A DNA stretch of 64,000 nucleotides from Mesorhizobium sp. (lineage in GTDB: Bacteria; Pseudomonadota; Alphaproteobacteria; Rhizobiales; Rhizobiaceae): positions 2,872,001 to 2,936,000 of the forward strand of contig NZ_JAMLIG010000001.1 in assembly GCF_023954305.1 (NCBI RefSeq), in the 5' to 3' direction. A program made the position numbers and the translations under genes. Each line of letters opens with the position of its first letter. The stretch's first letter is position 1. The notes beneath the pieces are model-generated. The model was not told the origin of the DNA and made no database searches. It saw only the letters and a list, made by a program, of their open reading frames with translations. Of this stretch, positions 41,726-51,185 are shown piece by piece.

Positions 41726-42337
41726 ATGGAGACCATCTGGACCCCGCACCGGTTCTCGGGCGAAGTGCTGGCGCTGGACGTCGCGAACACGGTGGTGCTG
41801 CGCGTCGATCCCGCGCGCACCTTCGACCGGTTCGACGATCCCGCGGAGATCGAGCGCTTCGCGGCCGCGGCGAGCGGGTTCCGGGCCGCCGAGATCGGCG
41901 GCAATATTCTGGCGGTTTCCGACCCACGCGTCGCGAAGGCGAGAATCGTCGCGCTGCGGGAAGCCACCGACGCGCTGTTCCGCGACGCGACGATCACGGG
42001 GGTGGTTCGATCCGAACGCCTGGCGCCGTTGCTCGAATGCTGCGCCGGCGCGCTGGCCGCGTCGCCGGTCGTGATCGCAGGCGACCGGGCGGGTCCGGCC
42101 GCCGGGCAGGGCCGGATCGAGCTCGAAGCGGCGGTCGCCATCTCCGCGCTCTCGCTGCTTCAGCCCGACATGCGGCGGCGCATCCGCATCTGCGGCAATT
42201 GCGGCTGGCTGTTTCTCGACAAGAGCCGCAACGGCAGCCGTCTGTGGTGCGACATGAGCGTCTGCGGCAATCGCCAGAAGGCGCGGCGGCACTATCGCCG
42301 TGCGCGGGACGTCACAGGGAAGCGTACCGATGCGTAA
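41726..42337 (+). CDS. CGNR zinc-finger (ABATE domain) regulator
   Basis: The 203-residue protein has an N-terminal ABATE-type domain (LALDVANTVVLR, then FAAAASGFRAAEIG) and a C-terminal CGNR zinc finger: ICGNCGWLFLD, then LWCDMSVCGNRQKARRHYRR, with four Cys as zinc ligands and a basic tail for DNA contact. Such proteins are likely stress- or ligand-responsive regulators. It faces an orphan permease gene across a perfect palindrome that overlaps its own translation start region, which suggests autorepression. No clear Shine-Dalgarno sequence precedes the ATG. Confidence 0.88.
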   Translation: METIWTPHRFSGEVLALDVANTVVLRVDPARTFDRFDDPAEIERFAAAASGFRAAEIGGNILAVSDPRVAKARIVALREATDALFRDATITGVVRSERLAPLLECCAGALAASPVVIAGDRAGPAAGQGRIELEAAVAISALSLLQPDMRRRIRICGNCGWLFLDKSRNGSRLWCDMSVCGNRQKARRHYRRARDVTGKRTDA

Positions 42338-42848
42338 ATCTCTCGTTTTCGCAGTTGCCGTCTCGCTGCTGATTCTGGGCGCGTGCAGGGATGAGAGCAG
42401 GCCCGGCAAGCTGTTCGACATTTCCGGCAAGCTCTTCGTCTTCAACTACCGCGTGGCCACCGCGACCTATCTGGTAACGCTGAAGCCGCTCGGCCCCATC
42501 GAGGAGGGCCAGACTGCCGTCGCGAGCTTCGAGGATCCAGCCGGGGGCGAGGCGATCGTGGTGCGCCAGAAGATCTGGCCGAACCTGGACAAGACGGTTC
42601 TCGAAAGCCCGCCGCTGCGCTGCGTGCGGAAGGATCGCCCGTACTCTGTGACGATCAGGATCGAGGGCCCGGACGGCGCAGTTCGGCAGGAGATCACCAC
42701 GGCGATTACGTCCAACCTCGACCAGGAGGTGTTGCCGGACCGGCCGCTGGTCGTCGGGCCGGTCTACACGCCGAATCCCGACCTTGCCGGACGTCCCGAC
42801 GGCAAGCTCGACGTCACCAACGAGGCGGGCTGCCCCGGCCGCGCTTGA
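42330..42848 (+). CDS. Predicted lipoprotein of unknown function
   Basis: This 172-residue protein has a lipoprotein signal (MRKSLVFAVAVSLLILGACR; lipobox LGAC, Cys19). The mature part is beta-rich with a repeated strand pattern (KLFVFNYRVATATYLVTL; QTAVASFEDPAGGEAIVV; YSVTIRIEGPDG) and two further Cys (PLRCVRKD, EAGCPGRA). No family is recognised. The ATG overlaps the CGNR stop by eight bases, so the two are coupled and it may be controlled by the same operator. Confidence 0.8.
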   Translation: MRKSLVFAVAVSLLILGACRDESRPGKLFDISGKLFVFNYRVATATYLVTLKPLGPIEEGQTAVASFEDPAGGEAIVVRQKIWPNLDKTVLESPPLRCVRKDRPYSVTIRIEGPDGAVRQEITTAITSNLDQEVLPDRPLVVGPVYTPNPDLAGRPDGKLDVTNEAGCPGRA

Positions 42849-43056
42849 GCGGGCAAGCCATTGACCGCGCGGCGGAAAGTTGCGCGACGCACCCCGCTTT
42901 CGGTCATAAAGCCGATGCCTTCGCACCGCATTCTTCACGCGGATTGCTCTTTTGCCGATCCGGTTGATTTCGTTTGACGTTGCCGAGCGGCGCGGAAAAC
43001 ACTAGGTCATACGGAGGGCGGTCTGGCCTACCCAACCGTCCGGCAGGAGGCCGTTG

Positions 43057-46000
43057 ATGACGCTTCACGACGTGACGCTCGACGACAAGTTCGATCTCTC
43101 CAAGGAGCGGATCTTCCTGTCGGGGGCGCAGGCGGTGATCCGCATGCTCTTGATGCAGCGCGAGCGCGACCGCCGGATGGGGCTGGACACTGCCGGTTTC
43201 GTCTCCGGCTACCGCGGTTCGCCGCTGGGCGGGCTCGACCAGCAGTTCTGGCGTGCCAAAAGGCAGCTCGAAGCCTCCAGCATCGTCTTCCAGCCCGGTC
43301 TCAACGAGGAACTCGCGGCCACCGCCTGCTGGGGCTCGCAGCAGACCGAGCTTCTCGGCGAAGGCAAGCACGACGGGGTGTTCTCGGTCTGGTACGGCAA
43401 GGGACCCGGCGTCGACCGTTCGGGCGACGTCTTCCGCCATGCCAACCTCGCGGGCACGTCGAAACACGGCGGCGTGCTGGCGCTGATGGGCGACGACCAC
43501 ACCGCCGAATCCTCGACCAACGCACATGCGACCGAGTTCCTGTTCGTCGACACGATGATCCCGATCCTCAACCCGGCGGGGGTCCAGGAACTCGTCGACT
43601 ACGGGCTCTACGGCTTTGCCATGTCGCGCTTCGCCGGCACCTGGGCGGCGATCAAATGCGTCAAGGACAACATCGAATCGACCGCCTCGGTCGACGTCTC
43701 GCTCGACCGGCTGAACATCGTCCTGCCGGAGATCGACCTGCCGCCGGGCGGGCTCAACATCCGCCACGAGCTCGACCAGATGGGGCAGGAAGCGCGGCTG
43801 CACGAATACAAGCGCGCGGCGGCAGCCGCCTTCATCCGCGCCAACGGGCTGAACCGGATCGTCTATTCCGGCGGGCCGAACGCCCGGATCGGCATCATCA
43901 CCGTCGGCAAATCCTATCTGGACGTGCGCCAGGCGCTGGACGACCTCGGCATCGACGAGGCGCGTGCCGGGCAGATCGGGCTCAGGCTGTTCAAGGTGGC
44001 CGCGCCCTGGCCGCTCGACGTCGAGCATATCGCCGATTTCGCCCGCGGCCTCGACACGGTGATCGTCGTGGAGGAGAAGCGCTCGCTGATCGAAGTGCAG
44101 ATGCGGGAGAACCTCTACGGAACGGCGACGCAGCCGCTGATCGTCGGCAAGAAGGACGAGCGCGGCGAATGGCTGTTCCCCGCCAAGGGCGCGCTCGATC
44201 CCAACGAGATCGCCATCGCCGTCGGCGAGCGCATCCTCAAGACGGTCGGCCATTCCGAGGAGATCGCCGCCCGCGTCGCCCAGCTGAAGCAATACCAGGC
44301 GATGCTCGCCGACACCAAGGACGTGGCCAGCCGCACGCCCTATTTCTGCTCCGGCTGCCCGCACAATTCCTCGACCAAGGTGCCGGAAGGCTCGCTCGCC
44401 GGCGCCGGCATCGGCTGCCATTTCATGGCGCTGTGGATGGACCGCCAGACCGTCGGCTTCACCGCCATGGGCGGGGAGGGCGCGCAGTGGATCGGCCAGG
44501 CGCCGTTCTCGAAACGCGGGCACATGTTCCAGAACCTCGGCGACGGGACCTACAACCATTCCGGCTCGCTGGCGATCCGCTTCGCGCACGCCTCCAACGC
44601 CAACATCACCTACAAGATCCTCTACAACGACGCGGTCGCCATGACCGGCGGCCAGCCGCACGAAGGCGGGCTCAGGGTCGACCAGATCGCGCGGCAGGTG
44701 CGGGCCGAAGGTGTCGAGCGGATCGCGGTCGTCACCGACGAACCGGGCAAATATGCCGGCCAGGCGGAGTTCCCGCCCGGCACGACGTTCAATCATCGCG
44801 ACGATCTCGACGCCGTCCAGCGCGAGCTGCGGGAGGTCAAGGGCGTCTCGGTGCTGCTTTACGACCAGACCTGCGCCGCTGAAAAGCGCCGGCGTCGCAA
44901 GCGCGGCACGTTCCCCGACCCAGACAAGCGGGTGATCATCAACGAGCTGGTTTGCGAGGGCTGCGGCGATTGCGGCGTCAAGTCGAACTGCGTCTCGGTG
45001 CAGCCGGTCGAGACCGAGTTCGGCCGCAAGCGGCGCATCGACCAGTCGAGCTGCAACAAGGATTTCTCCTGCGTCAACGGCTTCTGCCCGTCCTTCGTGA
45101 CGGTGCACGGCGCCAAGCTGCGCAAGGCGGAGGGCATTGCCGGCGCATCCGATCCGCTCGCCGGCGTGCCGGAGCCGCGCCTGTTTCCGCTCGGCGAGGG
45201 CGGCTGGGCCTGCATCGTCGATGGCATCGGCGGCACCGGCGTGGTCACGATCGGCGCGATCCTCGGCATGGCGGCGCATCTGGAGGGCAAGGGCTGCGGC
45301 ATGATCGACATGGCGGGCCTGGCGCAGAAGGGCGGGGCGGTGTTCTCGCACATCCGCATCGCCCCGACGCCGGACGACATCAACGCGATCCGCGTCTCTG
45401 CCGGTAAGGCCGACCTGGTGCTCGGCTGCGACCTCGTCGTCTCGGGCGCCAAGAAAGTGCTGGCCTCGGCCCGCGAGGGCCGCACCATCTTCGTCGCTAA
45501 CACCGCCGAGGTGATGCCGGGCGACTTCACCCGCCAGACCGATTTTTCCTTGCCCACCGAGCGGCTGAAGAAGGCGATCCGCCAGGCGGTGGGCGAGGAG
45601 AACGCACATTTCTTCGACGCCACGAAAAGTGCCTCGACGCTGTTCGGCAATTCCGTCGGCGCCAACATGTTCATGCTCGGCTTCGCCTACCAGCATGGCG
45701 GCCTGCCGGTGTCGGCCGAGGCGGTCGAGAAGGCAATCGAGCTCAACGGCGAAGCGGTGAAGATGAACGTCGCCGCCTTCCGCTGGGGCCGCCGCGCCGC
45801 GCATGACCCGGAAGCCGTGCGCAGGCTGGTGCAGTCGGTGCAGGGTGCCGACAAGCCCGCGCTTGCTCAGACGCTGGACGAGGTCATCGCCCGGCGCGTC
45901 GAGTTTCTCACCGCCTACCAGAACGCAGCCTATGCCAAGCGCTATGCCGAGCGGATCGAGCGGCTCCGCCAGGCGGAGGCGCGCGCCCTGACCGGCTCGA

Positions 46001-46533
46001 CGGCCGTCACCGAGGCGGCGGCGCGCAACCTGTTCAAGCTGATGGCGGTGAAGGACGAATATGAGGTCGCCCGGCTCTATACGGACGGCTCGTTCAAGAA
46101 GCAGCTCGCCGCGCAGTTCCAGGGCTTCGACCGTCTCGAATTCCATCTCGCGCCGCCGATTCTCGGCCGCAAGGGCGCGGACGGGCAGCCGCGGAAATCA
46201 TCGTTCGGGCCATGGATGATGAAGGGTTTCGGTGTGCTTGCCGCGCTCAGGGGCCTGCGCGGCACCGCGCTCGACATCTTCGGCTATTCGGCCGAGCGGC
46301 GGATGGAGCGCCGGCTGCTTTCGGACTACGAGACCGATCTCGATCTCATCGAGAAGCACCTCGCCCCCGCATCGCTCGACGCGGCTGTTGCGCTCGCTTC
46401 GGTTCCGGCGCTGATCCGCGGCTACGGCCACGTCAAGGCCGGCAATGCAGCGAAGGCCGAGGGCGAGCGGTCGCGGCTGATTGGCCGTCTGGTCGCCTCG
46501 CCCGCGGCGCCGGCGCTGCAGGCTGCGGAGTAG
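43057..46533 (+). CDS. Indolepyruvate ferredoxin oxidoreductase-family fused protein
   Basis: The 1158-residue protein unites the alpha and beta/gamma parts of a 2-oxoacid:ferredoxin oxidoreductase. The N-terminal pyrimidine-binding part begins FLSGAQAVIRMLLMQRERDR. The TPP domain has GGEGAQWIGQAPF and QNLGDGTYNHSG, and two Cys clusters follow (CEGCGDCGVKSNC; CNKDFSCVNGFC). The gamma domain has DGIGGTGVVTIGA and AQKGGAVFSHIR, and a C-terminal DUF6537-like region follows from about residue 930. It probably oxidises aryl pyruvates or branched 2-oxo acids from amino acids to acyl-CoA. CAGGAGG precedes the ATG. It is a single gene. Confidence 0.92.
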   Translation: MTLHDVTLDDKFDLSKERIFLSGAQAVIRMLLMQRERDRRMGLDTAGFVSGYRGSPLGGLDQQFWRAKRQLEASSIVFQPGLNEELAATACWGSQQTELLGEGKHDGVFSVWYGKGPGVDRSGDVFRHANLAGTSKHGGVLALMGDDHTAESSTNAHATEFLFVDTMIPILNPAGVQELVDYGLYGFAMSRFAGTWAAIKCVKDNIESTASVDVSLDRLNIVLPEIDLPPGGLNIRHELDQMGQEARLHEYKRAAAAAFIRANGLNRIVYSGGPNARIGIITVGKSYLDVRQALDDLGIDEARAGQIGLRLFKVAAPWPLDVEHIADFARGLDTVIVVEEKRSLIEVQMRENLYGTATQPLIVGKKDERGEWLFPAKGALDPNEIAIAVGERILKTVGHSEEIAARVAQLKQYQAMLADTKDVASRTPYFCSGCPHNSSTKVPEGSLAGAGIGCHFMALWMDRQTVGFTAMGGEGAQWIGQAPFSKRGHMFQNLGDGTYNHSGSLAIRFAHASNANITYKILYNDAVAMTGGQPHEGGLRVDQIARQVRAEGVERIAVVTDEPGKYAGQAEFPPGTTFNHRDDLDAVQRELREVKGVSVLLYDQTCAAEKRRRRKRGTFPDPDKRVIINELVCEGCGDCGVKSNCVSVQPVETEFGRKRRIDQSSCNKDFSCVNGFCPSFVTVHGAKLRKAEGIAGASDPLAGVPEPRLFPLGEGGWACIVDGIGGTGVVTIGAILGMAAHLEGKGCGMIDMAGLAQKGGAVFSHIRIAPTPDDINAIRVSAGKADLVLGCDLVVSGAKKVLASAREGRTIFVANTAEVMPGDFTRQTDFSLPTERLKKAIRQAVGEENAHFFDATKSASTLFGNSVGANMFMLGFAYQHGGLPVSAEAVEKAIELNGEAVKMNVAAFRWGRRAAHDPEAVRRLVQSVQGADKPALAQTLDEVIARRVEFLTAYQNAAYAKRYAERIERLRQAEARALTGSTAVTEAAARNLFKLMAVKDEYEVARLYTDGSFKKQLAAQFQGFDRLEFHLAPPILGRKGADGQPRKSSFGPWMMKGFGVLAALRGLRGTALDIFGYSAERRMERRLLSDYETDLDLIEKHLAPASLDAAVALASVPALIRGYGHVKAGNAAKAEGERSRLIGRLVASPAAPALQAAE

Positions 46534-46543
46534 GAGTGCCTTC

Positions 46544-48553
46544 CTACGCGGATTTGCGGAGCGGGATCGTGCTTCTGTGCGAAACGGGAGCGTGCGCGCG
46601 GAATTTCTCGGCGGGGCTCGGGCGCCCGACATGGAATCCCTGGACCTGGTCGATCCCGAATTCGCGCATCAGCGCCAGCTGGTCGTCGGATTCGACGCCC
46701 TCGACCAGGATCTTGTGTCCGCGGTTCCGGATCAGGCCGATAATGTCCTGAAGCATGGCGCGACCCCTGGGGGCGGCGCAGTCATGCAGGAACGATCGAT
46801 CGATCTTCACCGTGTCGAAATCGATGAGGCGAAGCCATGACAAGCCGGCGAAGCCGGTGCCGAAATCGTCGAGCCAGATCTTGATGCCGAGGAGCTTCAG
46901 ATCGGTGATGCAGCGGAGAATGTCCGAGTGCATCTCCATCTCCAGCCCTTCGGTGATTTCGAAAGCCAGCCGGTTGCCGCTCACCCCGGTTTCGCCGAGA
47001 ATCGCGGCGACGGAGGTCGCAAAGCCCGGGGTCTTGAGCTGAATCGGAGAGACGTTGACGCTGACCACGCGGACGTGGTTGTCGACCAGAAGTTCGCGAC
47101 ACACGGTCCTGATCGCCCAGCGTCCGAGTTCCAGGATCGCGCCCGTGCGCTCGGCGACCGGGATGAAGAGGCTCGGCGGAACCGACGTGCCATCGAGCAT
47201 TCTGAGCCGCATCAGCGCCTCGACGGCGACGACCTGGCCGGACGCGACCTCCTGGATCGGTTGATAGACGAGCGAGACCAGGTTCTGGGCAATCGCGATC
47301 TTGAGCAGGGCCGCGATGTTCTCGCTCTCGTCTCCGCTCTGGGGATCGTTGGGGTCGAATACCCGGGCGCAGTTGCGGCCGTTCGCCTTGGCGAGGTAGA
47401 GAGCCCGATCCGCCTCGTGAATGATCTTCTCCAGCTTGGCACCGCTTTGATTCCTGGTCAGCGCGGCGCCGACGCTTACCGTCACGACGGACATGCCATC
47501 GCGGCGTTGATCGTGAACAAGACCGAGTGTCTCGACGGTGCGGCGGATGCTCTCCGCCAGCTCGGCGACCTCCTTCTCGGTCTTGGCCGGAGCAAGGACG
47601 ATGAATTCCTCGCCGCCATAGCGCCCGATCGAACCGTTGTGTTCCTGGACGAGTTCTCCGAGCGCATTGGCAACCAAAACCAGACAGCGATCGCCCTCCT
47701 GATGACCATAGCAGTCATTGAATTTCTTGAAGAAATCCACGTCGATGAGGAGGGCCGCGAAACTGGTCCCGAACTGCTGCCAGTCGTGCCAGTAGTCGCG
47801 CAACTTCTCGTCGACTGCCCGACGGTTGTCGAGTCCGGTCAGCGGATCCGTTCTGGACAGGCGCAGCAGAGCGTTGCCGCGTTCCATTGCCTCGCGCTGC
47901 TGGTGCTTCGCTTCCAGCGCGTTGAGGAAGACGTTGAACCGTTCCTGCGTCAGTCTCCAGTTCACGTAGCCCGTGAAGGTGAAGCACGAGATATAGAAGG
48001 TGCCGAACGCGATACGATAGGAGTTGGAGGCCGGAAATATCCACAAGGCGACGAAGAAGGCGGCCAGTATGATCAGCGATGCCAACAGCGAAAGCCGGAA
48101 CTGGAATTTGAAGAACAGGTTGGCTCCCATCATGAAGGTCGAGCCGAAGACCATGAAATAGGAGAAGCTCTGCGAGTGCTCGGTCACGATCGCCGGAACC
48201 AGCCAGCCGATGTAGCCGGACACCAGCGCGGCGGCGCAGGTGATGTCGAGCCATTCCGCTCGGGCGTTCGTGCGATACTGGATCTCGATCGTTGCCAGCG
48301 CGAGTATGCCAATGGTGAAACGCGTAGCGACCGCGTAGGCGGCGACGTCGGGTATGAGAAGCACGTCGAGTGCCGAAAACAGCAGATACGTCGCGACGGC
48401 GATCCAAAGCCCCTGCCTGGCCGCGTGTCTGCGCGTCTCCTCGGCGTCCTCGAGATAGAGCGCATGAAGCTTCCGGGACAAAGGCCCGTGCCCCTGCTTG
48501 TACATGTCCGTCTCGGCTAAGTGGGGCGATACATGGCTCATTCGCCAATCCAT
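46544..48553 (-). CDS. Membrane GGDEF/EAL cyclic-di-GMP protein
   Basis: The 669-residue protein has about six N-terminal membrane helices (residues 45-205), a GGDEF domain (about 235-400) with the active-type signature GRYGGEEF, and an EAL domain (about 420-660) with VEALMRL, DDFGTGFAGLSWL, KIDRSF and EGVE. Both catalytic motif sets look intact, so it may make and break cyclic-di-GMP. No RxxD inhibitory site stands just before GGEEF, so product inhibition of the cyclase is unlikely. ATG codons at 48553 and 48538 are both possible. It is convergent with the oxidoreductase gene, stops 10 bases apart. Confidence 0.92.
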   Translation of the reverse strand: MDWRMSHVSPHLAETDMYKQGHGPLSRKLHALYLEDAEETRRHAARQGLWIAVATYLLFSALDVLLIPDVAAYAVATRFTIGILALATIEIQYRTNARAEWLDITCAAALVSGYIGWLVPAIVTEHSQSFSYFMVFGSTFMMGANLFFKFQFRLSLLASLIILAAFFVALWIFPASNSYRIAFGTFYISCFTFTGYVNWRLTQERFNVFLNALEAKHQQREAMERGNALLRLSRTDPLTGLDNRRAVDEKLRDYWHDWQQFGTSFAALLIDVDFFKKFNDCYGHQEGDRCLVLVANALGELVQEHNGSIGRYGGEEFIVLAPAKTEKEVAELAESIRRTVETLGLVHDQRRDGMSVVTVSVGAALTRNQSGAKLEKIIHEADRALYLAKANGRNCARVFDPNDPQSGDESENIAALLKIAIAQNLVSLVYQPIQEVASGQVVAVEALMRLRMLDGTSVPPSLFIPVAERTGAILELGRWAIRTVCRELLVDNHVRVVSVNVSPIQLKTPGFATSVAAILGETGVSGNRLAFEITEGLEMEMHSDILRCITDLKLLGIKIWLDDFGTGFAGLSWLRLIDFDTVKIDRSFLHDCAAPRGRAMLQDIIGLIRNRGHKILVEGVESDDQLALMREFGIDQVQGFHVGRPSPAEKFRAHAPVSHRSTIPLRKSA

Positions 48554-48941
48554 CGATCTGGCCGCAGTTCGAAGATGTTTCTGTTCTGCTTGCCCATCTA
48601 TCGACGTTTTCTTTTCAACTCCCTGCCGACTGCTTCGTCCAACCGGACAGGCGGCAATCTTTGCGGCAATCCCGTGAGATAGGCGACACCTGACAAGTTT
48701 CGGTTAATCCGCCGACATGGATGCCGCAACGGCAACATCCAACCTTAGTCTTGGCATGGAAAGGGTTACAATTCAGTTAGGTATGATCTGGCTAAAAGCC
48801 GGCGCAAAGGCGCGTTTTTATTACCTAAAATTGCAAACAAGCTACCCTGGGTTGCTTGGAGGCTATGGGAACATGAATCTGCAAGAAGCCGCATGCGCGA
48901 ATCGGCGTTACGCCTGCGGCTTCTTGCCTGAACGATGTTGA
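48554..48941. other. 388-base intergenic region with structured segments
   Basis: No convincing gene is seen. A 74-codon ORF (48717-48941) has no ribosome site and reads through hairpins. Structural features are a 21-base dyad CAAGC-T-ACC-CTG-GGT-T-GCTTG (48838-48858) and a long hairpin at 48881-48927. The part from 48760 to 48860 is richer in A and T than its surroundings. It must hold the promoter of the GGDEF/EAL gene, and could encode a small RNA. Confidence 0.5.
48881..48927. repeat. Long hairpin with 13-base perfect arms
   Basis: GCAAGAAGCCGCA (48881-48893) pairs with TGCGGCTTCTTGC (48915-48927). The 21-base loop contains its own hairpin GGCG-TTA-CGCC. It lies just beyond the methyltransferase stop, without a T run on either strand. 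It could end or protect the methyltransferase transcript or be part of a small RNA. Confidence 0.6.
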
Positions 48942-49988
48942 TCAGAACCCGCGCTTGCGGATCATTCCGTAGACGATATTTCTGTTGGATCCATAGTATA
49001 CATCGGCCTCTACGCTGTTTCTGTCGAGGGCAGAATTAATAATGTCCCACATATCATCGGCCGAGCGAAGTATAAGAGGCCAATCCATGAATGTCTCCAT
49101 GTAGCCGTCCGTCGTGATCTCGTCGCTGAAATTTGCGAAGAGGAATTCGCCGCCCGGTTTAACCAGCTCCATCGCCCTCTGGAGAAGTCGGATACCGATG
49201 GCGCGCGGCAGATAGTCGTAGAGTCCCGAGGCGTAGACGAGGTCGAAAGTGCCGAGCTTGTAGGCCCGGCGGAGAATGCCGCGCACCGAACCGTCGATGG
49301 CTTCGACCTTCGTCCCGGCGAGGTCGCGATTCACGGTGCCGACGCTTACCGGATCCTGGTCGAGCCCGACCCAGCGCTTCAGCTTGCCGGCCGCCAGCGC
49401 CCGAGACAGTTCGGCCTCGCGCATATGGCCGCAGGCGATCGCCAGGATTTCGGCGTTCTCCGCCCGAAGCGCCGTCTCGTCAACCGTTCTGGCGAGGATA
49501 TCACGCCGTTCGCGACCCGCGACCGAACTCGCCGCCTCGCTTGTATAGGCATAGATTTCCTGTCCCAGGGGCGTCGACGAAGCCACGATCTCGTCCGCGC
49601 TGCGATGCTTGTAGTAGATGTCCAGCAGGGTCGCATCGCCCGAATAGCCGCGCGGCTTTTCGAAGGACCAGCGCGTGAACGGATCCTGGAGCAGATACTC
49701 CGCAACGCGGTGCTGCTGGGCCATTGGAATGAGTTGCCGCCAGACCGCGGGTGAGGCCTGGGCGCGCAGCTCGTGCAGGCGCCCCGCCAGACGATGGACG
49801 ATCGTCGCGGCCGGCTCGCCGCCGACAAAACCCTGATGTGCGAGATCGAGCATTAGCGCGAGCCTGGCTGACTGTGCTCTCAGTTCGCCCTGATCGACGA
49901 CCTCGGTGGTCGGATCGACGTGCGACTTTATGAGTGCCGACGTTATGAGACTATGCTCGTCCAGACTGATTTCTGCTTTCGCCGACAT
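48942..49988 (-). CDS. Class I SAM-dependent methyltransferase-like protein
   Basis: The 348-residue protein has an N-terminal helical part (about 1-120) with RGYSGDATLLDIYY and a Rossmann methyltransferase domain: AEILAIACGHMREAELSRAL (SAM-binding motif I with GCGH replaced by ACGH), WVGLDQDPVSVG, FDLVYASGLYDYLP and VKPGGEFLFANF. The GYxGD segment recalls PhcB-like methyltransferases that make fatty acid methyl ester signals, but that link is tentative. The ATG at 49988 is chosen because GAGAAGGGG lies nine bases upstream; an ATG at 50030 is less likely. It is divergent from the Crp/Fnr gene. Confidence 0.75.
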   Translation of the reverse strand: MSAKAEISLDEHSLITSALIKSHVDPTTEVVDQGELRAQSARLALMLDLAHQGFVGGEPAATIVHRLAGRLHELRAQASPAVWRQLIPMAQQHRVAEYLLQDPFTRWSFEKPRGYSGDATLLDIYYKHRSADEIVASSTPLGQEIYAYTSEAASSVAGRERRDILARTVDETALRAENAEILAIACGHMREAELSRALAAGKLKRWVGLDQDPVSVGTVNRDLAGTKVEAIDGSVRGILRRAYKLGTFDLVYASGLYDYLPRAIGIRLLQRAMELVKPGGEFLFANFSDEITTDGYMETFMDWPLILRSADDMWDIINSALDRNSVEADVYYGSNRNIVYGMIRKRGF

Positions 49989-50249
49989 CCGCATCCCCTT
50001 CTCGGAAAACCTGCGGATCAGGATAGACATATCAGCGCTTTTCCGAAACTGTTCAGTTAATTATTGGTTAATGACCATACGGAAATTGTCAAAATCTGCC
50101 GGTACCGCGGATTAGCTGGCGCGCATTTGAGCAGAGTGCCCAAGGAGCGCCCAGGCAAAGGGCGTTCGGCAACGGCATCGGCTTGTGTCGGACGCTCGCT
50201 CGCCGCATATGTCGTCGGCAGACGTCTGCCGGGCGAGCGCGAAGGACGC

Positions 50250-50927
50250 ATGACCACCAGGGACGAATTCGTTCGAACTGCCATCTGGGCCGGCGAACTG
50301 TCGCCGGAGGAACTCGAGCGCGCCCGCCGTGGCGTCGTCGAGAAGTATTTTCCAAAGGGCGGCTACATCTGCCATCGCGGCGACAAGCTGGATCACTGGA
50401 CGGGGGTGATCAGCGGGCTGGTCAAGATCAGCGCGATCTCGGCCAGCGGCAAGGCGATGACCTTCGCCGGCGCGGGCGCTGGCGGCTGGTTCGGCGAGGG
50501 TTCCGTACTGAAGGACGAGCCGCGCAAATACGATCTGGTGGCGATCGCCGACACGCGCCTGGCGATGATGACGCGCCCGACCTTTATGTGGCTCTACGAG
50601 AATTCGACCGGCTTCAACCGCTTTCTCGTGCGTCAGTTCAACGAACGCCTCGGCCAGTTCATCGCGACGACCGAATACGACCGGATCCTGTCGCCGAAGG
50701 CCAGAGTGGCGCGCAACATCTCGTGGTTCTTCAACCCGATCCTCTATCCGGTCACCAAACCGGAGATCGAAATCGGTCAGGAAGAACTCGGCCTGCTCGC
50801 CGGTGTGTCGCGACCGGTCGTCAGCAAGAGCCTGCAGGCGCTCGAGGCCGAGGGACTGCTGCGGGTCGAGCATTCGCGGATCGTCGTCTTCGACGTCGAA
50901 GCGCTCGGGAACTATGAAGACGATTGA
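50250..50927 (+). CDS. Crp/Fnr-family transcriptional regulator
   Basis: The 225-residue protein has a cyclic-nucleotide-binding-like sensor (GGYICHRGDKLDHWTGVISG, GAGAGGWFGEGSVL) and a C-terminal winged helix (IGQEELGLLAGVSRPVVSKS, LQALEAEGLLRVEHSRIVV). It lacks the N-terminal Cys cluster of Fnr, so it is not an Fe-S oxygen sensor. The ATG after GAAGGACGC is preferred over a longer ORF without support. Target genes could include the acyl-CoA ligase operon just downstream or the divergent methyltransferase. Confidence 0.88.
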   Translation: MTTRDEFVRTAIWAGELSPEELERARRGVVEKYFPKGGYICHRGDKLDHWTGVISGLVKISAISASGKAMTFAGAGAGGWFGEGSVLKDEPRKYDLVAIADTRLAMMTRPTFMWLYENSTGFNRFLVRQFNERLGQFIATTEYDRILSPKARVARNISWFFNPILYPVTKPEIEIGQEELGLLAGVSRPVVSKSLQALEAEGLLRVEHSRIVVFDVEALGNYEDD

Positions 50928-51185
50928 GTGAACCGCCACTGTATTCGCCGGCCCGGTGGGGCGCGAAAACGATCGGCGCACTCCTAATGACAATTCCGCC
51001 GCTTGTCTGTCAATGGCGGCGTTGAACCTTGCCGCGCAACGTGGAACTCTATCTTCAGAGGAACAAGGTCCGGACAGCCCCCTGGCGCCGCGAGCCCGAC
51101 TCCAAGGTCGGGGTTGCCTGCGGTTCGGGCGAGGGTCAAAATCCGGATGAACCGCGAATAATGCGGGCCGGGAGGAGTAGGCGAG

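Noticed and set aside
42904..46146. 1080-codon ORF antisense to the indolepyruvate oxidoreductase-type gene
   Set aside because: It is a shadow created by GC-rich codon bias; it has no domain resemblance, whereas the plus-strand frame shows clear TPP, Fe-S and gamma domains.
48790..48870. Possible cyclic-di-GMP riboswitch next to the GGDEF/EAL gene
   Set aside because: A GGCGCAAAGG word recalls part of the GEMM consensus, but the remaining conserved bases and helices are not present in order, and the orientation does not lead into a gene.
48717..48941. 74-codon ORF in the GGDEF/methyltransferase gap
   Set aside because: No ribosome site, no recognisable pattern, and it passes through two strong hairpins.
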